NCBI GenBank assembly: GCA_910588875.1
Contig: CAJURT010000018.1
Span: 1 to 64,000 of the forward strand
From: an uncultured Lachnospiraceae bacterium
GTDB taxonomy: Bacteria > Bacillota > Clostridia > Lachnospirales > Lachnospiraceae
DNA: 64,000 nt
Direction: 5' to 3'
The position numbers and the translations under genes are program-made. This document shows, piece after piece, positions 1 to 9,064 of the stretch; the stretch's first letter is position 1; each line of letters starts with the position of its first letter. The notes below the pieces were generated by a model, which saw only the letters and a list, made by a program, of their open reading frames with translations, was not told the DNA's origin and did not search any database.

Positions 1-59
1 AGATCGAGTTTGTATTTTATTTTTCAAAAGTTAAAAAGTTGTAAACTGGTGTATTTTCT

Positions 60-1166
60 TTAAACATTAGAAAAATACTGTAATACCGCCTCTGTTATCC
101 TCTTTGAAGCATATCCATCCCCATAAGGATTAGCCATCCTCTTCATAGCCTGATATTCCCTCTGGTTCATCAATAATTTTTTACATTGCAGATAAATGTT
201 TTCCTCACAAGTTCCAACTATTTTCAGAACCCCTGCACTTACCCCTTCCGGGCGTTCCGTTGAATCACGCATTACCAAAACAGGTTTCCCTAATGAAGGG
301 GCTTCTTCCTGAATCCCACCGCTATCTGTTAAGATTAAATAACTCCTTGACATGAAATTGTGAAAATCAATTACATCCAATGGATCAATCATCCTAATTC
401 GTTCCGTCCCAGTAAATACTTCTTTTGCCACCTTTTGGACATCAGGGTTTTTATGTACAGGATAAATGACTTTTACATCTGCAAACTCTTTTACAATCCT
501 TTTTACTGCTTTGAACATCCCCCGCATTTTCTCTCCCAAATTTTCCCGGCGATGCGCAGTAAGCAGCAATAGCCTGCTCCCCTTTGCCCATTCAATATGC
601 TCATTTTCATAATCTGGCTGTACTGTGGTTTTCAATGCATCAATAACCGTATTCCCTGTCACATAAATCTTTTCTGCTTTTTTCCCTTCCCTTAACAAAT
701 TATTTTTTGCTGTCTCTGTTGGTGCAAAATATAGTTCTGTAATCAAATCAACAGCCTGGCGGTTAAACTCCTCTGGATAAGGCGACTGTGTGTCATAAGT
801 ACGGAGTCCTGCCTCTACGTGTCCAATTGGGATACCTAAATAAAAACCTGTCAATGCAGCAATAAATGAGGTTGAAGTATCCCCATGTACCAAAATTAAA
901 TCTGGCATCTCTTTCCTTACCACTTCTTCTAATTCTGCCAGAATACTTATTGCAATCTCAGACAATGTCTGCTGCGGCCTCATAATATTCAAATTATAAT
1001 CTGTATGTAACTGGAAAACATCCATAACCTGCGTCAGCATTTCCTTATGTTGTCCTGTTACACATACAACAGTGTTTAGATCTTTGTTTTTTTCTAATTC
1101 CTTTATCAATGGACACATTTTAATCGCTTCTGGCCTTGTCCCAAAAACCACCATCACTTTCTTCAT
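60..1166 (-). CDS. wecB: UDP-N-acetylglucosamine 2-epimerase (non-hydrolysing)
   Basis: Cytosolic enzyme that interconverts UDP-GlcNAc and UDP-ManNAc, supplying ManNAc-type sugars for surface glycans. The 368 residues match the family's usual length. Family motifs are visible in order: FGTRPEAIK at the N-terminus, HGDTSTSF near residue 94, GHVEAGLRTYD near 115 (acidic catalytic residue), HRREN near 206 and DSGGIQEEAPSLGKP near 282. The ATG follows an AAAGGG site. It lies 18 nt downstream of wecC on the same strand, so the pair probably makes UDP-ManNAc and then UDP-ManNAcA. It is the last gene before the left window edge; the glycan locus probably continues beyond it. Confidence 0.95.
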   Translation of the reverse strand: MKKVMVVFGTRPEAIKMCPLIKELEKNKDLNTVVCVTGQHKEMLTQVMDVFQLHTDYNLNIMRPQQTLSEIAISILAELEEVVRKEMPDLILVHGDTSTSFIAALTGFYLGIPIGHVEAGLRTYDTQSPYPEEFNRQAVDLITELYFAPTETAKNNLLREGKKAEKIYVTGNTVIDALKTTVQPDYENEHIEWAKGSRLLLLTAHRRENLGEKMRGMFKAVKRIVKEFADVKVIYPVHKNPDVQKVAKEVFTGTERIRMIDPLDVIDFHNFMSRSYLILTDSGGIQEEAPSLGKPVLVMRDSTERPEGVSAGVLKIVGTCEENIYLQCKKLLMNQREYQAMKRMANPYGDGYASKRITEAVLQYFSNV

Positions 1167-1184
1167 CTGTTTTCCCTTTACGCA

Positions 1185-2408
1185 TTAAAGCCTATATGTT
1201 CCTTCTAACTTACAAACACCCCGGGTATCTAAAACAATTTTACCCTTTAATTTTTCTATATTTTCTATAATTTCATTATGACCAACCATGATAACGACAA
1301 GATCCACCTCCCCCAAAAAGTTCTCTAGGTCGTGCATCTGATTTGGAACAATATCTTTCTGGATAAAAGGATCATATACTTTCACATGATTTCCACAAAG
1401 ATGCCGTTCCATCGTCCATAACACCTGAAAAGTCGGAGATTCCCTTATATCATCTACATTTTCTTTATACGTAAGCCCATAAAGTCCCACGCGGCTGACA
1501 TCTGACATACCATTCTCTTTCATAATGTCATAAACTCTTTCCAGAACGAACTCTGGCATTGAATCATTAATCCTTCTAGCCGCCAGAATTATATTAGCCA
1601 ACCCAGGATAATCACCCACTAAAAACCATGGATCCACTGAAATGCAATGCCCCCCTACCCCCGGACCCGGCGAAAGAATATTCACCCGTGGATGTTTGTT
1701 TGCTATACGGATTATTTCGTATACATCCATATTATCTGATCGGCAAATTTTAGCGAGTTCGTTTGCATATGCAATGTTAATGTCCCGAAATGTATTTTCA
1801 ACCACCTTTGTCATCTCAGCCGTACGGATATCTGTAATAATGATCTCTCCTTCACAAAAAGAAGCATACAATTCCTTTATCCTCTCGCCAACCTCCCAGT
1901 CGTCAACCCCAATAGTTCTATTGTTATATAAAAGTTCATATATCATATTGCCTGGGATTATTCTCTCTGGAGCATGGGCAAAATGTATGTCCTGACCGAC
2001 CACAAATCCTATTTTTTCTGCTATTGGACGGATTTGCCTTTCAATTGTCCCTGGGGAAATTGTGGATTCTATTACAATCACTGAATTCTTTAAACAGATT
2101 TCCAGTATATGTCCTACTGCCTCTCTTACATATTGGGCATTCACCTTCTTACTAGTACTATCATATGGGGTAGGTACCGATACAATATAGATATCTGTTA
2201 CCTGGTATTCTGATGAAAATCGAATTCCAGCTTCTATAGCAGAAGAAAAAAGCTTATCTAATCCTTTTTCCTTGAATGTGGTTTCCCCTCTATTCAATCT
2301 TGCCACCAAGTCTTCATTATAATCCGTCCCAACTACTTCTATCCCATGTGATGACAACATCAACGCTGTTGGAAGCCCAATATATCCAAGTCCAATCACA
2401 TTAACCAT
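1185..2408 (-). CDS. wecC: UDP-N-acetyl-D-mannosamine dehydrogenase (nucleotide-sugar dehydrogenase)
   Basis: NAD-dependent four-electron oxidation of UDP-ManNAc to UDP-ManNAcA is the likely reaction, inferred from the adjacent wecB. The protein begins with the Rossmann motif GLGYIGLP, has the central dehydrogenase helix containing VENTFRDINIAYANELA, and the catalytic-cysteine motif GVGGHCISVDP. A longer frame is open to 2468, but the ATG at 2408 is preferred: it has AGGGGAAA six bases upstream and starts directly at the Rossmann fold, while the longer form would overlap the upstream glycosyltransferase. About 407 residues. A UDP-glucose dehydrogenase role is a weaker alternative. Confidence 0.92.
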   Translation of the reverse strand: MVNVIGLGYIGLPTALMLSSHGIEVVGTDYNEDLVARLNRGETTFKEKGLDKLFSSAIEAGIRFSSEYQVTDIYIVSVPTPYDSTSKKVNAQYVREAVGHILEICLKNSVIVIESTISPGTIERQIRPIAEKIGFVVGQDIHFAHAPERIIPGNMIYELLYNNRTIGVDDWEVGERIKELYASFCEGEIIITDIRTAEMTKVVENTFRDINIAYANELAKICRSDNMDVYEIIRIANKHPRVNILSPGPGVGGHCISVDPWFLVGDYPGLANIILAARRINDSMPEFVLERVYDIMKENGMSDVSRVGLYGLTYKENVDDIRESPTFQVLWTMERHLCGNHVKVYDPFIQKDIVPNQMHDLENFLGEVDLVVIMVGHNEIIENIEKLKGKIVLDTRGVCKLEGTYRL

Positions 2409-2425
2409 ATTGATTTCCCCTAAAA

Positions 2426-3508
2426 TCATTTTAATTTCTGTACTATCGGTGCCATTATGCCTTCCCATGTGAAATGTTCCAAGGCATAATTCCTCATTCT
2501 TTCCTGATATCCATTCTGAATCACAATGTTTTCATAAAAAGAAATCACCTTATGCATATTTATTGGTTCCGGATTGTTTGGAACCGCCATAATGTAATCT
2601 GCCCCTTCTGGAAAACGCATGTCATAGTAACCACATATGAACGGGATTCCCCTCGCACAATACTCGGCTCCCTTTATAGGGGTCACTGCCTGAATCCCTG
2701 TCTTATATAGCCCCAACGAACTAACAGCTATATCTGCCTGTTCATATTGCTTATCTAAAGCTTCACCTCTTAGCAGCCCACAAAACTCTACTCTTGATTC
2801 AAGCCCGTACTCGGCAACCAGCTTCTGGTACTTCCCAGATTCTGGTCCTTCCCCCACTATCTTGAAAAGGAAATCCCGCTCCCCCCCATTTGCATAATAA
2901 TTAAAAATACCTTTCAGCAGCCTCTCATACCCATGCCATCTTGCCATGCTGCTCACACCAATCAGAACTATTTTCTGCGTCTTGTTTTTATTAAGACATA
3001 ATGGGTTTGCCTCCATATCCACACCATTTAACAATGGGATGCATAGCATCCCCCATATACTTGCATGTCCAGAATTTGTCGCTACCCATTCTATATATTG
3101 GCATAACTGCCTCCTATAATAGTTATCTTCTTTCTTGAGCCTGCCTTCTGCCAGTTCCCCATCATAAGGATATGTCGGAATTTCTAATACTGATTGTATT
3201 CCCTTTTCCTTTTGAACTTTTAAAAGTTCGAGAAACCATTTATCTGCAAAATAGTACCTAATATAGCTTCTTTGTACCCTATATTTATCCAGCCATCCCT
3301 CAATAACTGCGGTGCACATTGCCCGTGTAATTGCCAGCCCTTTATCGACAACCCGCTTTCCCTCCATCAAATAAATCATCTGTCCCCTACAGGTGGTATA
3401 GTAAACTCTCCCAAAGCATTTCTCAAAGAAAGCTATCTGCGACATAACCTTTTTGCTCACACCATAATTTGATTTATCATATAAATCCACATAGGTAATA
3501 TATAACAC
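2426..3508 (-). CDS. Glycosyltransferase, GT4-like
   Basis: Probable cytosolic GT-B fold glycosyltransferase of the glycan locus; donor and acceptor cannot be told from sequence. The C-terminal half carries the typical pattern: a strand-loop reading IVLIGVSSMARWHGYERLLKG near residue 185, FKIVGEGPESGKYQKL near 215, and a loop with TPIKGAEYCARGIPFICG near 290 matching the EX7E-type nucleotide-binding region. The start is a GTG at 3508 whose bases overlap the TAG stop of the preceding gene, with a run of six G about nine bases upstream as ribosome binding site. Its 3' end lies 18 nt before wecC. Confidence 0.8.
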   Translation of the reverse strand: MLYITYVDLYDKSNYGVSKKVMSQIAFFEKCFGRVYYTTCRGQMIYLMEGKRVVDKGLAITRAMCTAVIEGWLDKYRVQRSYIRYYFADKWFLELLKVQKEKGIQSVLEIPTYPYDGELAEGRLKKEDNYYRRQLCQYIEWVATNSGHASIWGMLCIPLLNGVDMEANPLCLNKNKTQKIVLIGVSSMARWHGYERLLKGIFNYYANGGERDFLFKIVGEGPESGKYQKLVAEYGLESRVEFCGLLRGEALDKQYEQADIAVSSLGLYKTGIQAVTPIKGAEYCARGIPFICGYYDMRFPEGADYIMAVPNNPEPINMHKVISFYENIVIQNGYQERMRNYALEHFTWEGIMAPIVQKLK

Positions 3509-3945
3509 TATATGAAACCCCCCAAAAATTCTCCTAAAAACACGATCTCTTTTTCTGCTACGAATGGAAGCAGTTCTTTTCTAATTTCTTGAAAAAAGGC
3601 TATTGGTGTGACAATTATTTTCTGTCCCTTGTATACCCTTTCAAGTTCTGGTACATCAATAACCGGAATATCCCCAATATCCACTGACAGTTTTCTCCCC
3701 TGATCTATTATGGAAGGGATTCTTACTAAATTGTTAATTGACCGGTATAGCTGGATTCCTAAATAGCCGCCTCCATAAATATATAATTCGGAACTTTTCA
3801 GCAATTCCACCCGGGTTTTAACGTAGTTGCTATCCAATAATCTTCCCATCATATTAAACTTGCAAACTGCTATTTCTGTTTCCTTTGCATATGCATCTAT
3901 TAATTCTTCCGGTATACTCATCGAATACTTATACCCCCAAACCAT
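3508..3945 (-). CDS. Small Rossmann-like nucleotide-binding module protein
   Basis: A 145-residue protein made mostly of one Rossmann-like unit: SELYIYGGGYLGIQLYRSIN near residue 52, then an SIIDQG turn, a DIPVID strand, and IIVTPIAFFQEIRKEL followed by EIVFLGEFL. The same unit appears in three other proteins of this locus (4005, 7526, 9065), so this looks like a free-standing version of a domain fused to glycosyltransferases elsewhere. Precise function unknown; it resembles the N-terminal nucleotide-sugar-binding part of PglD-like proteins only at the level of pattern. An internal ATG at 3921 is an alternative start. It is coupled to the next gene by overlap at the stop codon. Confidence 0.6.
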   Translation of the reverse strand: MVWGYKYSMSIPEELIDAYAKETEIAVCKFNMMGRLLDSNYVKTRVELLKSSELYIYGGGYLGIQLYRSINNLVRIPSIIDQGRKLSVDIGDIPVIDVPELERVYKGQKIIVTPIAFFQEIRKELLPFVAEKEIVFLGEFLGGFI

Positions 3946-4004
3946 ATCTCTATCTGATTCTCTAGATGAACCTATTTATAGGAATCTCACTAAACCTTGC
4001 GACA

Positions 4005-4931
4005 TTACATAAAACGGATATAATTTTCTTCGTTATTCAATAATTTCAAAATATCAATGTCTTTAAATAAATAATCTAAATTCCTTACATAATCGCTGAA
4101 TATTAATGTCTCTGCCCTCTCACTCTGATTCACAAACCACTCAAATCTTGGTGAATATATAACATCCTTTATATTTGTTTCTCCCGAAAAAAAAGCTATT
4201 TTAGGAAAAGTAATTTTATTAAATTGTTCCAATAACCAACTGCTATTTTCTATATAGGCCGGAAAAGCAAATTTTATAAATATCCGTTCTCTATTCACAC
4301 GTTTCTTCCGTCTATTCCACATAACTTTAGCTTGTTGGAACGTTACTGCATGGACAAAATTCATGGTAACCTTTTTATCATCTTCTCCAAGTCTTCCTAT
4401 TGGATATAAATTCTTTCTGATATCGCCTTCCCTTTCCATTTCTAGCGGCAAGTCAAAATAATATAAAGGATTTTGGACAAACCTTATATAATCCTCTTTA
4501 TCCCACGATATATTGATACAAGGTGATGAAAACGGAAGATGTAGCTTGTGATACACATATCCTCCCCAACAATCATCAGATAAAATACTAACCGGATTTT
4601 TTACTAATGATATATATCTTTCCCAATCAAATAAAGGCATTTTAAATATATTTCCATAAATAATTCTGTCCTGCTCTATTCCCGCCGAAATGGCTTCTTT
4701 CTTTATTTCCTCAAAATATTTTGTGCTAGTAATAATCAAATAGTCAAAATCCAATGTATGTATCATTTCCTTTTTCAATATGAAAAAGCCATCCTTATTT
4801 TTTAAATATCGTGAATCTGCATCTGATATTATTGCCACAATTTCAATATTACCTTTCGCTATTTCAAACACAATCTGATTAATAATTTCTTCATACCCAT
4901 TACCTCCCCCCCAAAGCAAGCATCGATCCAT
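4005..4931 (-). CDS. DUF1919-type exopolysaccharide biosynthesis protein with N-terminal Rossmann-like unit
   Basis: 308 residues in two parts. Residues 1-100 form a Rossmann-like unit (CLLWGGGNGYEEI, AIISDADSRYL, DYLIITSTKYFEEIKKEA). Residues 110-270 match the DUF1919 pattern of capsule and exopolysaccharide loci: SILSDDCWGGYVYHKLHLPF, then SPCINISW, IRFVQNPLYYF, PIGRLGEDDKKVTMNF and a late IFIKFAF strand. DUF1919 proteins are found with glycosyltransferases, but their reaction is not established. The ATG has a GGTGG site eight bases upstream. The 60-base gap to the 3508 gene suggests co-transcription. Confidence 0.7.
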   Translation of the reverse strand: MDRCLLWGGGNGYEEIINQIVFEIAKGNIEIVAIISDADSRYLKNKDGFFILKKEMIHTLDFDYLIITSTKYFEEIKKEAISAGIEQDRIIYGNIFKMPLFDWERYISLVKNPVSILSDDCWGGYVYHKLHLPFSSPCINISWDKEDYIRFVQNPLYYFDLPLEMEREGDIRKNLYPIGRLGEDDKKVTMNFVHAVTFQQAKVMWNRRKKRVNRERIFIKFAFPAYIENSSWLLEQFNKITFPKIAFFSGETNIKDVIYSPRFEWFVNQSERAETLIFSDYVRNLDYLFKDIDILKLLNNEENYIRFM

Positions 4932-5009
4932 TTAAGCTTCCACCTTTCTGTCGAATTCTGTAAAAACATATTCTTCTATAATAACTATTCTCTTAACTAA
5001 TTCTTGCAT

Positions 5010-6044
5010 TTATCCAAGCAAATATCTCTTAATTTCTTCCGCTGGAAGCCCGGCTTTATCCCATCCATAATAAATAGGTACACATTTATGATGTTTTGCT
5101 ACCCAATAGCTATTTGGCAAGTCCACATCTATTCCTTCTATTTCGTTGCCGAAATCAGTATAATTAAATACCTTTCCTGTTTCTTCACTCAGTTCTGTAT
5201 CAAAAATAATATATTTATAATATCCCGATACCATACCTTCTGGAAGGAACACCCTATTATCAAAAATATTGTCTAATTTTTTTGCAAGTTTCCGTTTCCA
5301 TTCTAAAATCATTGGAAGTCGTTCTATTTGGACAATGCCAAGAGCAGCAGTAACTTCATTTATTCTATAATTAAACCCTTCCTTTATTGGATAAGTGACA
5401 ACATTCCCTTGAATCACTTCTTTTCCATAATTGCGAAATTTTTTTATCCATGTAATTAATTCTTTATTCTTAGAAACAACCATTCCTCCTTCCCCCAGCG
5501 GCATAGTTTTTGTAGCATAAAAGCTATAACTCCCTGCCAATCCCCAACTTCCTGCATTTTTACCATTCCATTCTGCTCCATGGGCATGTGCACAGTCCTC
5601 AATCAATGCAATATTATGTGCCTCACAAAATTCTGCAATCTTCTCGATTTCAAATGCTATATGCCCACCAATGTGAACCACAATTATAGCTTTTGTATCA
5701 GAAGTAACTTTACTTACCATATCATTGTAACTCATACAAAGATCCTGTCTGTTACAATCCACATATACTACTTTTGCCCCTGCTTTTTTTGCTGCTAATG
5801 CAGTAGCCCAAAAGGTATTTGCTGGCACAATAACCTCTTTCCCTCTTACATCTACATATTCCAATATAGACAAAAGTCCTGTCCCGCCACTTGATACAGC
5901 ACAAGAAAAGAGATGTGTAAACTCTTCAAACTTTTCCTCAAATATCTTTGTCATTCTACCGTCTGACCAAAAATTTGATTCAAATACTTTATCTAACAAT
6001 TGATAATATCTTTCCTTATATTCTGATTCAAATGGTAATATCAT
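5010..6044 (-). CDS. DegT/DnrJ/EryC1/StrS-family sugar aminotransferase
   Basis: PLP-dependent aminotransferase expected to aminate a keto-sugar nucleotide, or a related keto intermediate, for the glycan. Visible family features are SSGGTGLLSILEY near residue 52, EVIVPANTFWATALAAKKAG near 70, the acidic PLP-ring contact in IALIEDCAHAHGA near 150, and the Schiff-base lysine in SFYATKTMPLGEGG near 178. The second half has NYRINEVTAALGIVQIERL, where substrate binding usually lies. 344 residues is a little short of the usual 370-400. The start has GAGGT seven bases upstream. Upstream lies a 390-base gap with a transposase fragment, so this gene may start a separate transcript. Exact substrate unknown. 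Confidence 0.85.
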   Translation of the reverse strand: MILPFESEYKERYYQLLDKVFESNFWSDGRMTKIFEEKFEEFTHLFSCAVSSGGTGLLSILEYVDVRGKEVIVPANTFWATALAAKKAGAKVVYVDCNRQDLCMSYNDMVSKVTSDTKAIIVVHIGGHIAFEIEKIAEFCEAHNIALIEDCAHAHGAEWNGKNAGSWGLAGSYSFYATKTMPLGEGGMVVSKNKELITWIKKFRNYGKEVIQGNVVTYPIKEGFNYRINEVTAALGIVQIERLPMILEWKRKLAKKLDNIFDNRVFLPEGMVSGYYKYIIFDTELSEETGKVFNYTDFGNEIEGIDVDLPNSYWVAKHHKCVPIYYGWDKAGLPAEEIKRYLLG

Positions 6045-6251
6045 TTTATTTACCTCGTATTATTCAATAGTAGTATTTATAAATCCCTCTCCAGGGATAG
6101 ATGCTATACTGTTTCAACCACAGCCTCTCTGTATAGTTGTTAATCAGTTAGATGCCGCATGACGCTTTATTTATAATAAGGTTACAATCGCAGAGAGTGC
6201 CAGTAATCTTAAACAGTATCAAACGCTTTACATTGGAAATCTTTTATAGCC

Positions 6252-6338
6252 TGCGTTGGAATTGATATCGCCAAGGATAAACACGACTTCCTTATCTTAT
6301 ATCATGAAGAAACTTGTGCATCTAATTTATATAATTGA
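6252..6338 (+). pseudogene. Fragment of IS110-family transposase N-terminus
   Basis: On the plus strand this stretch translates to 28 residues beginning VGIDIAKDKHDFLIL, which fits the start of the DEDD transposase domain of the IS110/IS1111 family (typical VGIDVAKDKH). The aspartate of the first DEDD position is present. There is no in-frame start codon upstream and the frame stops at TGA (6336-6338). No downstream transposase sequence is recognisable before the next gene. It is a short relic in the 390-base gap 6045-6432, which otherwise shows no gene. Confidence 0.6.
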
Positions 6339-6432
6339 AAAATCATGGTGCAAATTTATCTGAAAATACATTTCAGCAATTCAACCAGAAAAATCTTATC
6401 TTAAATCTTAACTTTTAATAGTTAATCTCTAT

Positions 6433-7479
6433 TTAAATAAACCTTCTTGTATGTACATTTCTTAATTGTTCTAATATTATATTAAATCCTGTAATTCTAC
6501 ATGCACTACATTGATCCTGGCATTCTGCATTTAAAAGTTTTTGGCTTGCTTGCTCACGATTTGAGGAACTCCAAATTTCTTTGAAACTATGTTCATACAA
6601 ATTTCCAATAATAATCCCATCTTTTCTTCTCTTTTCGCATAATACCACTTCTCCATTAGCATGAATTATTGATGTCAAAGAATGCGCAAAACATGGTAAA
6701 CCGGCATTTTTATCAACTATTCTATCATTAACAACTAACATATATTTAATCCTTTTATTTGTTGTCCATTCTGCTAACTGTCTTCGTAAATCTAGCAATT
6801 GCTCCAAAGAAGGCATAATATTCTCTGCCTCTTCTACAGGTCTGAAATATATATAATCAACACCTATATTGTCTAATTGCTTAACCAGTTCTTTTAAATC
6901 ACTTTGATTTCTTACTGTTAGTACATATCCTACACCAATAAAAGTTTTTTGGGGATCCCTTGCCTTAGACATTTTTTCCATATTCTTAAGGACATTACTA
7001 AAATAGTCTTTACCCTTTTCTTTTTGATACTCAGACCGTGTGCTGGAATCCAATGATATTCTGACCCAATTCAGCATACCAATGCAATCAGAAATATCCT
7101 CTGTACCATTTGATATTAACCCCATTTCAACATTAGCTTTTTTTCCCAATTCAAGCACCTCTTTAAAATAGGGATGTAATGTCGGTTCTCCTCCACCCTC
7201 TAAAGTAACACCTGTCCCTTGATGGCCAAATTCTAAGAACAGCTTTTCTATTATTTTCAAATCTAATGTTCCTTTGTTTTTCCTCAAATTCTTATCTGTA
7301 CACCATTCACAGTTAAGATTGCAATAATCAGTTAAATGTACTTCTGCACTTATCGGAAAATACTCATCCATCTTTTTTACACCATTACGAACATCAAGAA
7401 TAGAATCTATTTTTTCTTTATTTAAAATCAATTTCAATTTGCTATATTCAAACTCATTCCAATAATTAAAATCTATCAT
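6433..7479 (-). CDS. Radical SAM / SPASM-domain protein
   Basis: Iron-sulfur enzyme that should cleave S-adenosylmethionine to start radical chemistry; substrate unknown. The radical SAM cluster motif CNLNCEWC (CX3CX2C) is near residue 53, followed by the GGGEPTLHP glycine-rich SAM motif near 95. The C-terminal third has cysteines at CFAHS, VVLCEKRR and QDQCSAC, consistent with a SPASM auxiliary-cluster domain, plus the typical GNLYEHSFKEIW segment. 348 residues. The ATG is preceded by CAGGAG. Its place among sugar aminotransferases and glycosyltransferases suggests modification of a sugar or amino-sugar precursor, but that is inference. Confidence 0.88.
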   Translation of the reverse strand: MIDFNYWNEFEYSKLKLILNKEKIDSILDVRNGVKKMDEYFPISAEVHLTDYCNLNCEWCTDKNLRKNKGTLDLKIIEKLFLEFGHQGTGVTLEGGGEPTLHPYFKEVLELGKKANVEMGLISNGTEDISDCIGMLNWVRISLDSSTRSEYQKEKGKDYFSNVLKNMEKMSKARDPQKTFIGVGYVLTVRNQSDLKELVKQLDNIGVDYIYFRPVEEAENIMPSLEQLLDLRRQLAEWTTNKRIKYMLVVNDRIVDKNAGLPCFAHSLTSIIHANGEVVLCEKRRKDGIIIGNLYEHSFKEIWSSSNREQASQKLLNAECQDQCSACRITGFNIILEQLRNVHTRRFI

Positions 7480-7525
7480 CTTTGCTCCTGTTATTTGATA
7501 TATTATTTTTTATCTGTTCTTATAT

Positions 7526-8998
7526 TCAAACCCATAAATCATGCCATTTTGAAAAAAGTTCATTCCATGAAGAGTGTTTTCGCACTTTTTCTTTATTTTC
7601 CCTACACCTTTTTTGATACAATTCCATATCTGCAATGATTTTTTGCAAAACTATTGTTATATCCAATACCTCATCAACATTAAGAAAAAACATTCCCATT
7701 TCATATAAAGATTGGTATGGGAGCCACTTTCCTGCTATTACAACAGCCCCAGCATACATTTCTTCTAACATGGTTGAACTAAGCTGATCTGTCGTTTGGA
7801 CATGAATCATAATGTCAGATATAGAAGCATATTCTGCCATCCCTTCATAATCCATATATTTTGTTAAAATCACATAGTTCAACCCAGTTCTTTTTAGCCT
7901 TTCATCAACTATCTCAATATAATGATCTGCCCCATTAGGATATGTCATAGGAAATACAAGTATTATCTGTTCCTTTATGTCATTTGGTATTTTTTCTATT
8001 GCATCTATTATTTTTAAATGCTGGTGTTGTTGTATAGCATTATGGCCACATGTAACAACAATTTTCCCTAAAGGAATATGATACTTCTCTTTTATCCTAT
8101 TTTTAGGGATATTTTCAATATGATCTATCCATTCTAATACTTCTATTCCAAAAGGCAAAAGATGTGTCTTCTTCCTTATTTTTTCTCCATAATAATCTCC
8201 AAATTCCTGTACTGTCTTTGCTGTTTCAGCCGTTATAATATCTGCACACATAATAAGATTTTGTTTAAATTTCCTTTCATCTTCTCCTGCACGATAAAAA
8301 TCACTCCCCCCCACATTTAAATTCAACCTTCGTGTTTTTCTTTTTAATATCCTATAAAAATATGCCCATTCCCATTCTATCCAAAGCAACTGCATAGCAT
8401 CATACAATGGCAATTGTATTAAAATTGTCTTCAGTTCTTCCAATGTTTGAAAATAATAGATATGCTCTAATTTATCCGAAACAATTTTTTCCTTATATTC
8501 CTTTACTCTTGTTATTAAACTAAATTCTATATCACAGCATTGCCTCGACATATTTTCAATAAGTTGTTTTGTATATGTTGAAAAAAAGGTACAAAATACC
8601 AATACCTTCTTTTTGTCTGATTTGCATTCTTCTTTATGATATAGATCAAAATTAACAAGTGGATCTTCCAAATGCTTCATGTGTTCTTCATTTATAGGGC
8701 AAACCTCATATTTCCCGATATTATCAGTATATAACTTCCGAAGAAAATAAATCTTATTCTGATCGATTCCCTGTTGTTGAAGCTGCCTACTTATCTCAAA
8801 ACTATATCTTGTTGAAGTAATGACAATATTATAATTATTCCTTTTTCCTCTCTCTAAAGATCCAACTTCATAATCTCCTATTTTACTTCCATACTTACTT
8901 ACATCACTGTCTGCTAAAAACATAACAGAGTATTTCTCTTCCAAAAACGGTAATGCCTTTTTACATTCTTCACCTGCACCAAATAGTATTATATCCAT
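7526..8998 (-). CDS. Glycosyltransferase with N-terminal Rossmann-like unit
   Basis: 490 residues. The first 95 residues repeat the locus's Rossmann-like unit (ILFGAGEECKKALPFLEE, FLADSDVSKYGSKIG, IVITSTRYSFEISRQL, GIDQNKIYFL). The rest resembles GT-B glycosyltransferases: LNLNVGGSDFYRAG near 230, KIVVTCGHNAIQQHQHLKII near 315 for the hinge, and DIMIHVQTTDQLSSTMLEEM near 405 for the donor-binding loop. It probably transfers one sugar during repeat-unit assembly on the cytosolic membrane face. A good GGAGG site precedes the ATG at 8998. Sugar specificity cannot be read. It is 47 nt upstream of the radical SAM gene. Confidence 0.75.
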   Translation of the reverse strand: MDIILFGAGEECKKALPFLEEKYSVMFLADSDVSKYGSKIGDYEVGSLERGKRNNYNIVITSTRYSFEISRQLQQQGIDQNKIYFLRKLYTDNIGKYEVCPINEEHMKHLEDPLVNFDLYHKEECKSDKKKVLVFCTFFSTYTKQLIENMSRQCCDIEFSLITRVKEYKEKIVSDKLEHIYYFQTLEELKTILIQLPLYDAMQLLWIEWEWAYFYRILKRKTRRLNLNVGGSDFYRAGEDERKFKQNLIMCADIITAETAKTVQEFGDYYGEKIRKKTHLLPFGIEVLEWIDHIENIPKNRIKEKYHIPLGKIVVTCGHNAIQQHQHLKIIDAIEKIPNDIKEQIILVFPMTYPNGADHYIEIVDERLKRTGLNYVILTKYMDYEGMAEYASISDIMIHVQTTDQLSSTMLEEMYAGAVVIAGKWLPYQSLYEMGMFFLNVDEVLDITIVLQKIIADMELYQKRCRENKEKVRKHSSWNELFSKWHDLWV

Positions 8999-9064
8999 AA
9001 AGCCTCCAACTTAACTTAACCAGAAACAGATATATATTAATTATTCAATCAATAACAGAATAGC

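Noticed and set aside
1..59. Sequence left of wecB
   Set aside because: Only 59 AT-rich bases follow the wecB stop before the window edge; no terminator or gene can be judged.
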